Shown here: positions 24,127 through 35,935 of the stretch, piece by piece
How positions within the stretch are numbered: the first letter of the stretch is position 1
Layout: each line of letters starts with the position of its first letter
Source: Euonymus europaeus
Lineage: Eukaryota; Streptophyta; Magnoliopsida; Celastrales; Celastraceae
Direction of reading: 5' to 3'
Length of the DNA: 64,000 nucleotides
Assembly (NCBI GenBank): GCA_963580455.1
Contig: OY756967.1
Coordinates: forward strand, 6,470,501-6,534,500
Notes under the pieces: generated by a model
What the model was told of the DNA's origin: nothing
What the model saw: the letters and a program-made list of their open reading frames with translations, nothing else
The model's database searches: none
Program-made: the position numbers and the translations under genes

Positions 24127-24486
24127 AAATTAGTTGCCCCTTAACTTTTCTGGTCAGGCAGCAAGCTCAATTTCTCGACAATTTCAAATCTGCCCTTTTA
24201 TTGAATCATCTCCCACATGCCGGTGGTTGTAGCCTGCCTCAGCCATAACACAGATTTGAACTTATGAACTCTGTATGTTGCATACATTCTTTGAAATTAG
24301 CTGCAACCTGAAGCAATCTGTAGCTAAGTTTTACAATATGCTGAATCTGATTTATTTGTATTTTTCAATATGTGCAATAACATTTTTGTTTCTCATTGCC
24401 TAGTTTGCTGGGTCTTGGGAGTGAATATTTCAAGCATTTGTTGACAGCTTGCATAGATTGTCTGGTCACTGCAGTACCATAAAGTT

Positions 24487-27400
24487 ATGACCTGTTTTTC
24501 AAGACTGAGTAAGAGGCTGGGTTTTTCCACAAAAAGCTCCTATGAAGTTGACGATGGTAATCTACTGAAATATTGAATTTTCTGTAGTAAATTTTTTTTT
24601 GTTTATTCCTAGATTAACTGTCTTCTATATTCCTACTAGTGCATTATCTCGTCTCTTGATTCCTACTTTTGGGGCTAATTCGTGTACTGCAGATTTTAAT
24701 TAGTTTATATCGCATACAGAAGTTGCAGGACTCCACAATGTCAGACTTTATAGTTACAAAGAACTAAGAATTGCCACGAATGATTTTACTCTTGCCAATA
24801 AAATCGGAGAGGGTGGTTTTGGTTCTGTTTATAAGGTAACTACTTGTTGGCATTTCTTTATTCTCAAAGAACTTTTTGTATTTTACTGTCTGTCCGTTAA
24901 AAATATCTATTTCGAATCACCAGGGACGGCTTAAGGATGGAAAGATTGCTGCCATAAAAGTTCTTTCGGCTGAATCAAGACAAGGTGTTAGGGAATTCTT
25001 GACAGAGATTAATGTGATATCTGAAATAGAGCATGGAAATTTGGTTAAGCTCTATGGCTGTTGTGTGGAAGGAAATCACAGGATTCTGGTTTACAACTAT
25101 CTTGAAAATAATTGCCTTGCACAAACACTTCTTGGTACCTATATAATTGTCTTGAAGTGGAAGCTTTTACCTTTGTTTTGTAGATTCTGCTGGATATAGT
25201 GCATTATTGCTTTTTGAAGATTCTTTCTTTAGCTGGACGTCATTGTCTACTATGGTATTATTTGTAGGTGGGGGTCATAATAGTCTTCAATTTAGTTGGC
25301 AAGCAAGATCCAGAATATGCATTGGTGTTGCACGGGGGTTAGCTTTCCTTCACGAGGAAGTACGGCCTCACATTGTTCACCGAGATATCAAAGCTAGCAA
25401 TATTCTCCTAGACAAAGACCTAACACCTAAAATCTCAGATTTTGGTCTTGCGAAGCTTATCCCAGCTGACATGACTCATGTCAGCACCCGCGTGGCTGGA
25501 ACCATGTAAGTTACAACTTTCTATCATAATGCACCAATTCTGCATTCATTTAAAGGATAAACACGTTGGGTAGTGATAAAGATAAAGTTGATTCATCCCA
25601 AGAAATGCGCCGGTTCAAGCCATGGTAAAATGTTTACTACTAAAGGTGGCTATTGACTCCAGGTTGTATCATGCATCATTATTTTCATTAGAGATTGTTG
25701 AAATTCAGAATTGGGGTTTAACTGTTTAAGGTTTTATTATGTCATAAGGGTAGTAATAGTTTTTATGGGACTATCCATCTACTGATGTATTTGATTTGTG
25801 GATATTTTAACAGTCTTCGTATGGTTATGGTGAAATCAAAATAATTTAAAATTTAAGGATTATAAACCATTTTCAAGGGAAATAAGGGGGATTTAAAGCA
25901 AACGAGCCATTGGTTGAACGGCGAGGACTTTCCATGTAAGGGCCTACTCACCCACTTGGGCATGGGTTCGAGTCCCACCCATCCCCCATTCCATGTATCA
26001 CCTCCCCCACCCCACCCCACCCCATGTATTAAAAAAAAGGAGGGATTTGAAACTGGAATTACTGTTGTTAATTTTGGTATACTACATGCCTCTCAAATAA
26101 GGCCATTTTGGTGCTGCAGTGACCTTTGATGAAGCACTTTATTTAGAAGCTTTAAAAGACAATGGTTACATCACATGTTTTATGTGAAGGTGATTTTAAT
26201 CAAGCACTTTATTAACAAACCAAACTTATATTTGAATTAGTCGATGAAATGATAAGATCCATATTTGAAGATTTCATTTTGCTTAAATTTCAGTGGATAA
26301 GGATATGTTTTCCTAGTCTTTTCAGTTATCTCCTTATTTTATTCTTCCTTTTCTAGCAAATGAACCTAAAATGTGCTTAACATGAAAGTGCTTTTAATCA
26401 TACCTCTTCACTTTGAAGTGTTAGAATATATATAAATGATGTGAAATGCCCCAAACACAACAAATTAATTTATTGGGTTGAATGACAAAGTAACTAATCT
26501 TAACATGGTATCCAAGCGGGAGGTCTCGTGTTTGAACCTTGGCTTCTGCAATTAAAATCCTCATTTGTTGTTGCCCCAAGTGTGGACCTTTGTGTGTGAG
26601 TAGCCCAAGGCCTCGTTTGTTGTGACATGTTGGGCCATCGGGGTTGTCCAGCCTACACGTGAGGGGAAGTGTTAGAATATATATATATATATATATATAT
26701 ATGACGTGAAATTCTCTAACCCAACAAGTTAACTTATTGGGTTGAATGTCAAAGTAACTAATCTTAACAAAGTGTTTCTCAATTTTAACCAAACATCTAA
26801 GAAAGTGCTTCTTTTAGTACAAGAGTACTTTATGCTCACCACTCCTCCATACCAAATGGGGCCTAAGCTTTGTGTTCTATAAACCGTACTACTTATGATA
26901 GCTATCCTTTTCCACAAAGTACTCAAAGCATTGTTTTATTGAACACTTTTATTGATCACATGACAATTGTAGACCCTACATCTTTTTATTTCCCTTCTTG
27001 TTATCCTTTTATTTTAATGCAAACATTTATTATGATGCACTTACATCGGCATTTGTTGTTCTAGAGGTTATCTGGCACCAGAGTATGCAATAAAGGGACA
27101 GTTAACGCGGAAAGCAGATATATACAGTTTTGGTGTTCTTCTGGTAGAAATAGTGAGTGGGCGATGCAACACAAATACACGTTTGCCGATTGAAGAACAC
27201 TATCTCCTTGAACGGGTATGGAATTGAAAGGTTTTTATATGAAATGATAATAGCAATGGTTTTGGCATATGATGTTGACCTGTTACTTTTCTTTTGTGAG
27301 CTGTTTATATTATTATTATTATTATTAATTTTACTGTGTTGTTGATGTTTTACACTTTTACTCCATTCTTTCTCAAATATTCTTGTCAAGTTAGTAAAAA

Positions 27401-29938
27401 AAATTGTTGACAGTACGAACTAGTAAATATTAATGTGCAATACAAGTTGTATTTTACCTGTTGTCATAAGCTCGATCTATGCAGGAAAAAATGTTATTTA
27501 TAGAATATGCATAACTTAATTTTAGAATTCCTCTTGAAAGGAATTTCAACCCTTGTTATAACTGCACTAATTTTGACTGTCAAATGAGTCGACTAGGTGG
27601 AAAAAGTCTTTTTTTTTTCATAGATTGTTTCTTCAGAATTTTTCTGTTCAAGCATTTAAAACCACTTGGAACTTATGCCTGGTCTACATCAGTGTTTTAA
27701 AAATCGTTAGAGGCGTACGCCTAGAGGCGCGCCTCGCACTGAGGCGCTGGCTCAAAGCCTCGAGGCATACGCCTCCTGGGTTACCATGAGAGGCTTACGC
27801 CTCTCATGGATGAGGCGTACGCCTCAAAGCCCAAGGATGTGAGGCGTATGAGGCGTGAATAGCCTAAAGAAAGTAAAGACAAGATTTTTTAATAATTAAA
27901 AATAAATAAAAACAGCAAAAGAAGCCCTAGAAACACGATAGGCACACATTCCAGTGTGCTTTCTCTCAATCCAGCAGCAGCTTCATCGATCGGCCTCTCC
28001 TTCTCTTCCAAAATCGATCGGCCTCTCCTTCTCTTCCAAAATCGATCGACCTCTCCTTCTCTTCCAGTCCCAAAATCGATCGGCCTCTCCTTCTCTTTCA
28101 GTCCCAGAATCGATCGGTGTCTTCTTCTCTTCCAGAATCGATCGATTCTCTTCCACCTGGTAAGTTGACTAGTTGTACAAAAGGTTTCGACATGCTGGGG
28201 ATTTATTAAATTTCCCTTCTTTGGAGCTGTCTCATATCTTACATAGCATTTTCTTCCCTCTGCATTGCATTTTCTGTTTTTTGGAAAATTTATCTACGAT
28301 ATTGGTTGGCTTGGATTGGTCAGGATATCCCTTTAAGATAATTTTTTTAATTTTTTTGGTAAGTAACTACTGAAACACGAATTGGGATGATACCTTTTTA
28401 TCTATATTTTTTAATTAATGTTGATTACATGGTGTTGGCTTCTGTGATTAATGATGATATTCATATTATTTAGAGTCATACAAAAGTCTTTAATTATTTT
28501 ATTGATTCACTCTGAGGCTTACGCCTCAATACGCCTTGAGGCTTACGCCTCGCCTCATATAAAGTAAGCGCCTCGGTTCTTAAAAACGATTTTTAAAACC
28601 TTGGTCTACATAAAAGGCATTTGCTGAATAGCTCACTGATCTTGTTCCAATATTATGTTATCTTTCTTGTCTGAAAGAACATTGTTGGCCAGTCTATCAT
28701 GTATAGGAGCTTATCGCATAAAAAATTAATAATGTTCTTATGCCTTGATGTACAAGCTTCCAATGAAGAATATAACCTATCTCTTTCGCATCATAGGAAG
28801 CTAATAAGGAATTAAGGACTGGGTTTGGTACGCTTAAATTCAGTTTACATATACGTGCACTAATTTCGGACATGTTTGATGAACACTCATGCAGCACATA
28901 TTCAGCAAAACCGTCCAATGAATTTACAGTAAAGATTTCCACATATATTATGCTTCTCTTCTATAAATTTTTTTAGTTTATCAGTGATGGATGAACGGAA
29001 TGAATAAAAATATGCAAGCATGCGCAACACATACATATCTATTTATAAATAATGGTGCATGACAGAAGCTATGGCCAATATCGCTTCCACTGTATTTGTC
29101 ATTTACGTACAAGTTAATAAGTGTTCCCAAGTATCTAGCTAGTTAAATGTTAAATGTTTTTGATTTAGAAATTACCAGGCACTACTTGTTTAGACTTTGG
29201 AGTCTATGATGGGAGAATCGATCATGTGTTGTAAGGCATACAGAAAAATAGCTATGGATATCTATCCCTGTCCATGTCTTAGACGAGTTTTAAAAGATAC
29301 GATAATGAAGTTTTAGATTTGAGGGCATTCTTTTTATTTCACTTCAACATAAGACCTACAGTGTGTAGTTTGTGCTCTTAAGGCTGTCTGTTGCCCTACG
29401 GGAATCACTGGACTATATCAGATATTAATGTCTGCAAGAACTCAGGCTTAATTGCTGCGCTCGAGTCATATTCTCATATTTTCGTTTGTCTTAATTGATG
29501 TTATGAGCTGTTGATGATGCGTGGCTTCTGTTGTTTCAGACATGGGAACTGTATGAGAGGAGGGAGCTGGTTGCACTCGTAGACACATCACTGGATGGAG
29601 ACTTTGATGCAGAACAAGCTTGTAGATTCCTAAAGATTGGTCTTCTCTGCACTCAAGAGTCTCCGAAACTCCGTCCGTCCATGTCAACTGTGGTCAAGAT
29701 GTTAACTGGTGAGATGGATGTTGACAATAGTAAGATAACAAAACCGGGCTTAATTTCTGACTTGATGGACCTGAAAGTTCGGGGCTCTCCAAAAACTAAG
29801 CGTCACACTAAGATTTCATCTTACAACGTATCGTCTGGCTCGGACAACATGGACAATTCAACATTCTCATGGGATACTGCAACTCACGGTACAACTTCCA
29901 CGATGACATATGGGAAGAGCATTGACGCATCAATTTGA
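24487..29938 (+). CDS. CRPK1: receptor-like cytoplasmic kinase, CRPK1-like (six coding exons)
   Basis: Coding exons 24487-24556, 24720-24835, 24924-25134, 25268-25505, 27065-27215 and 29540-29938 have GT-AG borders and join to 394 codons plus TGA. A kinase domain is complete: glycine loop [11 protein letters not shown] (52-62), ATP lysine K74 in AAIK, helix-C E90, HRDIKASN with catalytic D172, DFG at 190-192, activation segment ending APE at 216-218. There is no signal peptide or transmembrane helix; Cys3 in MTCF could be lipidated (inference). [36 protein letters not shown] and the Ser/Thr-rich tail match Arabidopsis COLD-RESPONSIVE PROTEIN KINASE 1, a plasma-membrane kinase known to phosphorylate 14-3-3 proteins in cold signalling. 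The start is the first ATG after the leader intron acceptor at 24474. Introns 5 and 6 are long because of element insertions. Orthology versus a close paralogue is not settled. Confidence 0.92.
25884..26052 (+). mobile_element. tRNA-derived SINE in kinase intron 5
   Basis: The core 25897-26040 contains a perfect pol III B box, GGTTCGAGTCC, at about 25965-25976. A weaker A-box-like region (TTGGTTGAACGGC) lies some 55 bases upstream. It ends in a CCCCACC-rich stretch and an A run. Imperfect direct repeats AAGGGGGATTTAAA and AAGGAGGGATTTGAAA flank it, fitting a target-primed insertion. It is not a tRNA gene: no cloverleaf can be closed. Confidence 0.68.
26419..26769 (+). mobile_element. TRIM (terminal-repeat retrotransposon in miniature) in kinase intron 5
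   Basis: Two direct terminal repeats, 26419-26505 (87 bases) and 26670-26769 (100 bases), begin TGTTAGAATATAT and end CTAATCTTAACA. Their length difference is mostly an AT dinucleotide run. Right after the first repeat, TGGTATCCAAGC resembles the initiator-Met primer-binding site. GAGGGGAAG just before the second repeat fits a polypurine tract. The whole 351-base unit has no coding capacity, which is the TRIM definition. AAGTG occurs at both outer edges, but the exact target duplication is ambiguous. Confidence 0.82.
27682..28611. mobile_element. non-autonomous hAT element in kinase intron 6, TSD GTCTACAT
   Basis: The element occupies 27690-28603 (914 bases). The left end CAGTGTTTTAAAAATCG and the right end, complement CAAGGTTTTAAAAATCG, are inverted repeats. 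GTCTACAT is duplicated at 27682-27689 and 28604-28611. An 8-base duplication and CAGTG-type ends identify hAT. The first 170 and last 70 bases are packed with GAGGCGTACGCCTC-like palindromes able to fold into hairpins. There is no transposase, so movement would need an autonomous partner. Confidence 0.88.
27983..28150 (+). repeat. minisatellite of CGATCGGCCTCTCC units inside the hAT element
   Basis: Five to six tandem units of about 27-34 bases, each containing ATCGATCG, CCTCTCCTTCTCTT and CCA-AA pieces. The units differ by small indels and by the presence of a CAGTCC insert. The repeat makes long open frames on the + strand that are not real genes. Confidence 0.8.
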
Positions 29939-31102
29939 AAATTTGTATTCCAATTTAATTGATTTAATTATATTCTTTTCTCGAAATTAGGCTTTATTTT
30001 TATTTTTATTTTTATACTTGACTATTAGCTTTCTTATAATCCCTCATATGTACAAAGGAACTTTCTTGTGTGTTAGATATATTTAGTAAATTAAAGATGT
30101 ACCTTCAGGGAATATGTCTGTATATGATATTTGTTCAATATAAAGAAGTGGTACAGAGAGAAAATTACCGATTTCCTCGGCGCCATACAAAGACCTCAAG
30201 TCATAAGCAGATTCTAACCCACAACTCTATGAGCAGAAGCAGAGTTTTGGCTGTCAAGGAAAGCAATCGTTCGGCATCAAGTCGATTTATCGCCTGCCTC
30301 TCGTGCTCGCAGTTATATTGCTATGTCATCTCCCAGTTCTACTCGATCCCTCTCTTTCGTTAGCACAAACGAAAGCAAACATTAAGAATAGTATTTAAAC
30401 TCTCTTGAGAACGAACGTAGAATGAAAAACGAAGAACAGATCAGTACAAAGCGGAATTTAGGGGTCCTGGGACCTGAGTTAATATGATCAGTTCATATTT
30501 TATTAATGTGGATTTCACCAACTTCATGTGAATACTTTCACAAATAATTTATCATTCACCCCAAAAGGCGTTGAAAGTTAATTTACAATCTCGGCGATAT
30601 TTTTTTGTTGGAATCAAACTACACGGATAAGTGGTTTAAATGGATCTCATAGACGTAACAAGTAAGATAGATAGCTTCAAATATTATATAGTTGTACTCT
30701 CCGTTTTATTTCAAATTATATTTGAGCCTTCGATTATAATTGTATGATTTCTCTTCACGTAGAGTTACAAATATTCGTCAATTAAATATAACACTGACAT
30801 AACATATTCAATCGACTTCTTAATTAATTCCTTGAGCTTACCGCTTAACTTATCTGAATTATTCGGATTACCAAAATACACCTATAGGGTTTGACACAAT
30901 CTCAAAGTGTATAAGCGTCTCAAGAGGGTATCAACAATCCATTGAGGATATGAATTTTATTAAAATATTATTTTCTATCATGGATTCAATGCGGTAACCT
31001 TATTCACTTATTGTTTGTTGGCATGTATAAATGACCTCACCTTTTAATAAATCAAAGTCTCATACACTGAATCTATATGCAATAATAATCTTAAAAAGTT
31101 AA
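29939..31102. other. kinase 3' flank and spacer, no gene seen
   Basis: The kinase 3' UTR should lie in the first one or two hundred bases (AT-rich, with TTTTTATTTTTATTTTTAT at 29996-30015). The remainder is AT-rich with no recognisable coding block. Fragments such as 30720-30940 look like old LTR sequence but cannot be assigned. Confidence 0.45.
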
Positions 31103-31451
31103 CCCCACATTTGGTTGGGAGTGAGCTTAAGGTGAGAATTAGTTTAAAATGGATGAGCATGACCTTATTGAGAGGAGAGAATAGAGAGGGATGAATGAGT
31201 TTAAAGACAAAATTTTTCATGTTGGGTTGAATGTGAGAATGAGCATGAGTTTTGGTTTGAATGGATTATAATATAGATAAAAATACTCTATTACCCTTTT
31301 ATAATAAATTAACAATTTTATATGAAGGCTAAATTTGTAATTTTTAAAAAAATGTAGGGCCCATGAGTCATGCTCATGACCCATGTTTTATATAATCCAA
31401 ACAAAAAAATGAGCTTTCTCACCTGCTAATCTCCCTAACCAAATGCGGGGG
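31103..31451. mobile_element. MITE-like element with inverted CCCCACATTTGGTT ends
   Basis: The left end CCCCACATTTGGTTGGGAG and the complement of the right end, CCCCCGCATTTGGTTAGGGAG, form an inverted pair some 350 bases apart around a non-coding AT-rich interior. The interior has partly mirrored pieces (GAGCATGA and TCATGCTC). It resembles Tourist/PIF-type MITEs. The target duplication is unclear. Confidence 0.65.
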
Positions 31452-31814
31452 AGTATGAACAATTTCACAACTTTTACGGGAGTATATGATTTTCCATACA
31501 GTCAGACTAGAAAAATTGACTCGCACACGGTTTTGATCAATACATACAAAATGTTCTAGTACAATAAGTTAAAGTTATACCACTTTTTGTAGCAAAGGCA
31601 AGCATACTAAAATACTATATTACGAGTCATTCGATGGTGTGTTCGATCCCATCATTTACTTATATTATACAAAAAAATATGAATTGATCTTCTGTGTAAG
31701 CTGCAACTCTGCACACCAATTCATATACTATGCAACATAAAAGACACAATGCCAATATATTATTTTTCACATGAAATCCAAATCAAAATCACTTTATTAA
31801 TAAATAAAAACGGT

Positions 31815-34135
31815 CTCATTATCGTAAATCGTATCCCTCCATCAATGCCTCTAGTCCAACCGCTCTTCTCCTCAAAATTTTCAATGTAGCATCTCCATTT
31901 TGAGCATAGATTACTATTTGCATTAATACATGACATGTAACAATGCTTCCCAGGTATGTCCGACTACCAAGGTCCTATAGCTCCAACCCAAAACTGTCAA
32001 CCATCTCCAACATCTCCCACTCTCTAACTACTATCCTCATAACTCTGTTCTTTCTACTTAAGGCATCCATAACTACCTTCAATTACTTCAACCACCTTCG
32101 TTGCCTCTAATTCAACTTCTTTTTTGTGAAGAGATACTCGAGGATCTTGTGATCTGAGAAAACTTCAAATCTCTCTTCGTACAGGTATTATCTCTAATGC
32201 TTTAAAATAAATAGTACCGCTACTAACTCTAGATCATGAATTGAATAATTTCACTCATGTATCTTCAGCAATTGCGAGTCATACTGAACCACACTTTCCT
32301 GCTGCATCAACATAGATCCTAATTCAATTTGGCAGTTATCACAATATACTTCATAGCCCACATCCCTCTCTGGAACAATCAACATCGGTGGAGATGTGAG
32401 TTTTGATTTAAACTCATAAAATGACTCCTCACATTCCTCTGAGCACGCAAACAATACTCCCTTCCATATAAGACTGGTCAAAGATGAAGCAATGCTTGAT
32501 GTCGCATAGGATCACGATGCGGGCAAAAAACAAAAATTGTCGAAGTTGCCACCAATTGATTATAATACAAATGGACACTTAAGAATAAAAGAAGGTCTAC
32601 GAACTAGAAAAATGGGTAAGGGGGTCTATTGAGTATGAGGAAGGTGTTAGACACCCAACAACTCCCTAATCGGTTACCTAATTGGTTTTTATGTTTTTTC
32701 TTGAAAATGTTTTGTTTGTCCTGATTTGATTAAATGAATTTTTCATATACCCGAAAAATCATTATTATCAAATGGATGAAAAAATTCCATTAATTTTGAA
32801 ATACAAAACCAAATTTTTTTAAAGGATTTCTTAATTAAAAAACTTTTAGGAAAAATTGAATACTTTCAAGTCCTCTTGCTAATTGGCTTTAACTAAATTA
32901 TCTAAATAAATTAATTTTGTCATTTATTTGTTTTTTTTGAAATAAAATCTATATCCACAAATGAAACGTTATGAATGACCAATACTTTAGAACCTTTGAA
33001 TGCCCACTTGTTAGATATAAACTTCATTTAAAAAATTTATACAATTATACGCATACTTGCAAGAAAGTAAATTCCATACATTTATGCCACAATATACTTG
33101 ATTATTTCCTAACTTACGTATTAATTTATCTAGTAACCTAACATACAAGATAGATAAAATAAAATCTCAAAAACTCAAATTACCAAACCCAAGCCCATTA
33201 AAATATTTACAACCCAATCAATTACCCAAAGCCCAAACAATATACAAAAGGCCCAATTGTTAATATACAAAAGCCTAAACAATAATTAAGATTCAAAACA
33301 CTACATATATGTATATACATATGACAGCACATATCTATTACATCCACACAACCATATTCTTTTTCCTTCCCTAATTCTTTTTCCTTCTTCTCCTTCAAGA
33401 ATTTTATTTTTTTCATTTTATCTTTTCCCTTAATTCATTCTTTTTCTTCTAGAAAATTCTCAAAGCGTGGGCCAAACCCTTTTCCCTAATTATATTATTT
33501 TATTTTGGGCTTAATTTGCGAGACACTGGTGGATTGGGCCTAACAAAATGATTTGAATTTTTATTATTTATTATTTTTCTACTTGGTTCCGAACAAAAAT
33601 CGGTTACTACACTTGAGAAATCTTGAATAAATCTTTCATAATAACCGGCTAACCCCAAGAAACTCCATATCTCTTTCATATTCTTAGGTCACTCTGATTT
33701 TAATATCACCTCCAATTTTGATGCATCAACTGCTACTCCATCTTAAGTAATTACATGGCCTATAAATTTTACCTCTGTCACCCGAAATTCTCACTTGCTT
33801 AGCTTAAGGCATACAACTGATGTTCTCTTAATGTCTATAACGTTGTTCTCAAATGTTGCTCATTCTCCTCTATGATAGACGAATAAATTAAAATATCATC
33901 TATGAACACAATCACAAAATGATCCAAAAATGGATAATGAATATGATGCATCAAGTCAATAAATGTTGTTGGGGCATTTGTGACACCAAAAGGCATCACC
34001 AAGAACCCATAATGCCTATATCGTGTCCTAAATGTTGTCTTTGGAGCGTTCATCTCTTGTATCCCTAATTGATGATATCTCAATCGCAAATCAGTCTCTG
34101 AAAAGTGCCATGTTCCTTTTAACTGATGCATCAAG
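31815..34135 (-). pseudogene. Ty3/gypsy RT-RNase H relic, split by a solo LTR
   Basis: The minus strand from 34135 downward gives the RT core: YHQLGIQEMNAPKTTFRTRY, YGFLVMPFGVTNAPTTFIDLM and the catalytic FVIVFIDDILIYSS. The RT thumb region continues to 33617 with stops. Beyond the solo LTR (32500-33611) RNase H continues: GVLFACSEECEESFYEFKSK, PERDVGYEVYCDN, IHDLELVAVLF, EVFSDHKILEYLFTKK and ending VMDALSRKN. The sequence style is that of plant chromoviruses. Gag, protease, the RT N-terminus and integrase are missing, and a small deletion precedes the ALSRK motif. Non-functional. Confidence 0.87.
32495..33616. mobile_element. solo LTR (1.1 kb), TSD CTTGA, inside gypsy RNase H relic
   Basis: The insert 32500-33611 starts TGTCGCATAGG and ends GGTTACTACA. 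CTTGA flanks it at 32495-32499 and 33612-33616. Taking it out with one copy of CTTGA restores a continuous minus-strand frame through the LAGYYERF region into the start of RNase H. A block near the left end (GTTGCCACCAATTG, GAAGGTGTTAGACACCCAAC) resembles the leader part of Ogre-type gypsy LTRs, suggesting that lineage (inference). No internal coding region is present. Confidence 0.85.
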
Positions 34136-34659
34136 TCGCCTATAAGGAAGGAAAAATAGATAGGGTAAGTAGAAAGAACAGTAGGGATATAACGGTAGAG
34201 CACAAGTAAATAATGAATTGACCAAAAATAAAACAACGTATAATCAATTGAACAATATGTAATGCAAAAGAACAAATACACCTGAACAACCTAACTGAAC
34301 CTCCATATCCATCTCCAATGACACCCAAGTCGACATTTCAGACTTACACTTCGAGGAAGTCAATGAAAGTTTCTCTACACTACCCCTCTCTAATATCCAT
34401 CTAAAACCATCTTTTGATTTACAAACATCCAATCACTAACCAGTTAAGAGAGAGGTTGGCTCAAATATGGTCACAAACACTCACTTCTAGCTTGGCAGTG
34501 ATATCTCAATCTGTCACGCCTAACCTAGCATCGAATGTCTAGATAACTAGCTAGTGCATAGTAAAACTACTGCTACAAGAATCCTACAAACTAGGACCAT
34601 AAGAAATCTCCTAACCATCGTCAATGCACGTGCCCAAATAACATCTACCATCTAACATG

Positions 34660-34975
34660 AGCCCCAAGTCCATCCAGCAACTTATCCACCACTCAAATGA
34701 TATAACCCATATCCACTAATAGGAGTTTTACTAAATATAAAAGATAATTACTTGACCAAATATATCCACAACAACTCCTAGCGGTAAATATATCTTATCA
34801 TGGTCTATTTCAGCTTCAACACATCACACACGGTATTATTTTAATAATCCATAAAAACTTTTTTGAAATAACATGTGTAATAACCAATGAGAATCCTAGA
34901 TCTATTACGAAGTAACTTATCTCAAGGTTACCTCACCTGCACATATTTAGGTTATCTCACAATTGTCATAGGTCT
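34660..34975. repeat. dispersed LTR fragment (same family as 42666-46804)
   Basis: CAACTTATCCACCACTCAAA, GATATAACCCATATCCACTA and ACAACTCCTAGCGGTAAATA recur at 43280, 44190 and 46490. The right end GTTACCTCACCTGCACA matches 46741-46757. This is one partial LTR of the copia family described below, about 8 kb from the other copies. Confidence 0.75.
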
Positions 34976-35560
34976 TTAGGGTTTTGGGTTTGAGGTTTAT
35001 AGTTTTGGGTTTAGAGATCGTATAGTTACATGTTATTGTTTCAGTGTTACTTTTTTGAGTTCATAATCTGTTAAAATATATGAGATCATAATTTGTGTCA
35101 ATGTTAATAGATAAGGATTTTTGGTTTATGGTTTAGGAATTACCAAAACAAAATTATGGTTTAGGGTCTAGAGTTCGTACGGATCTGAGATCGTATAGTT
35201 ATATGCTACTATTTCATTGTTAAAGTTTTGAGATCATAATTTGTTTCAATGACATTGTTTAGTGTTTAGGTTTATGATTTATGATTTATGGGTTAGAGAT
35301 CGTACATATGTAAGAGAGGCAGATGAAGAAAATATGGCTAACGTATTGTTTATAATGTTACTGTTTAAAACAATAACATAAACAACTTTTAATGAACATG
35401 CATGAATGATTTGGCAAAATTTGTAGATTATTTTCAGATTCAATACTCATAAGACTCAGGAAAATCTCGAACAAAAATCAAGTACTTAACATATACACGT
35501 AAAAAAAAGCAAGGAAGAATAAAAGCAACAAATTCGAAGGGTTTTTGAGCTTTAAATTGT
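34976..35560. other. low-complexity GTTTAGGG-like spacer
   Basis: Degenerate runs of GTTTAGGGTTTTGGG and GTTTATGGTTTAGG at 34976-35300 superficially resemble the plant telomere repeat but have no constant 7-base period. No gene is visible. Confidence 0.5.
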
Positions 35561-35569
35561 GAAAAAGGA

Positions 35570-35935
35570 TCTAGAGAGAGAAAAAGAAGAACAAACTGGT
35601 GCAAATATTTTTTAGATCTAATAAAGACAAAGAAGAAAAGAGAAGGGGGAAGAATAATTAAGAAGAAAAGATAAGATGGAGAGACGGAGAAGAAGAAAAG
35701 AATGAAGAAGAAGAAGAAAATATGAAGAAGAGAAGAGTAGAAGGAAGAAGAAAAAGAGATGGAGAGACGAAGAGGAGAAAATTAAGAAGAAGATGAAGAA
35801 GAGAAGATGAAGAAGAAGAAAGAAGGAAGGAAGGAGGAAGAAGAAGAAAGAAAGAAAGAAGAAAAAGAAAGAGAATAAAGGAATTGGAAGAAGATGAAGA
35901 AAGAGAAAGTAGAAATGTGGAAAAAAGAAAGGTAA
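35570..35935 (+). repeat. long polypurine (GAA/AAG) tract
   Basis: About 360 bases of nearly pure purine on the + strand, mainly AAGAAGAAG, GGAGAGAC and GAAAGAAAG units, interrupted only by scattered T residues. The complementary strand gives an artificial Ser/Phe/Leu-rich open frame that should not be annotated as a gene. The tract sits some 100 bases left of the large hAT element. Confidence 0.9.

Noticed and set aside
25897..26040. Functional tRNA gene (perfect B box)
   Set aside because: No acceptor stem or anticodon arm can be paired; A tail and direct repeats fit a SINE.
27954..28168. Overlapping open frames with repeated Ser-Phe-Ser-Ser peptides
   Set aside because: Product of the ATCGATCG-rich minisatellite in the hAT element within intron 6.
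34976..35300. Interstitial telomere array
   Set aside because: TTTAGGG-like pieces are irregular in spacing and mixed with GTTTATGG; no 7-base periodicity.
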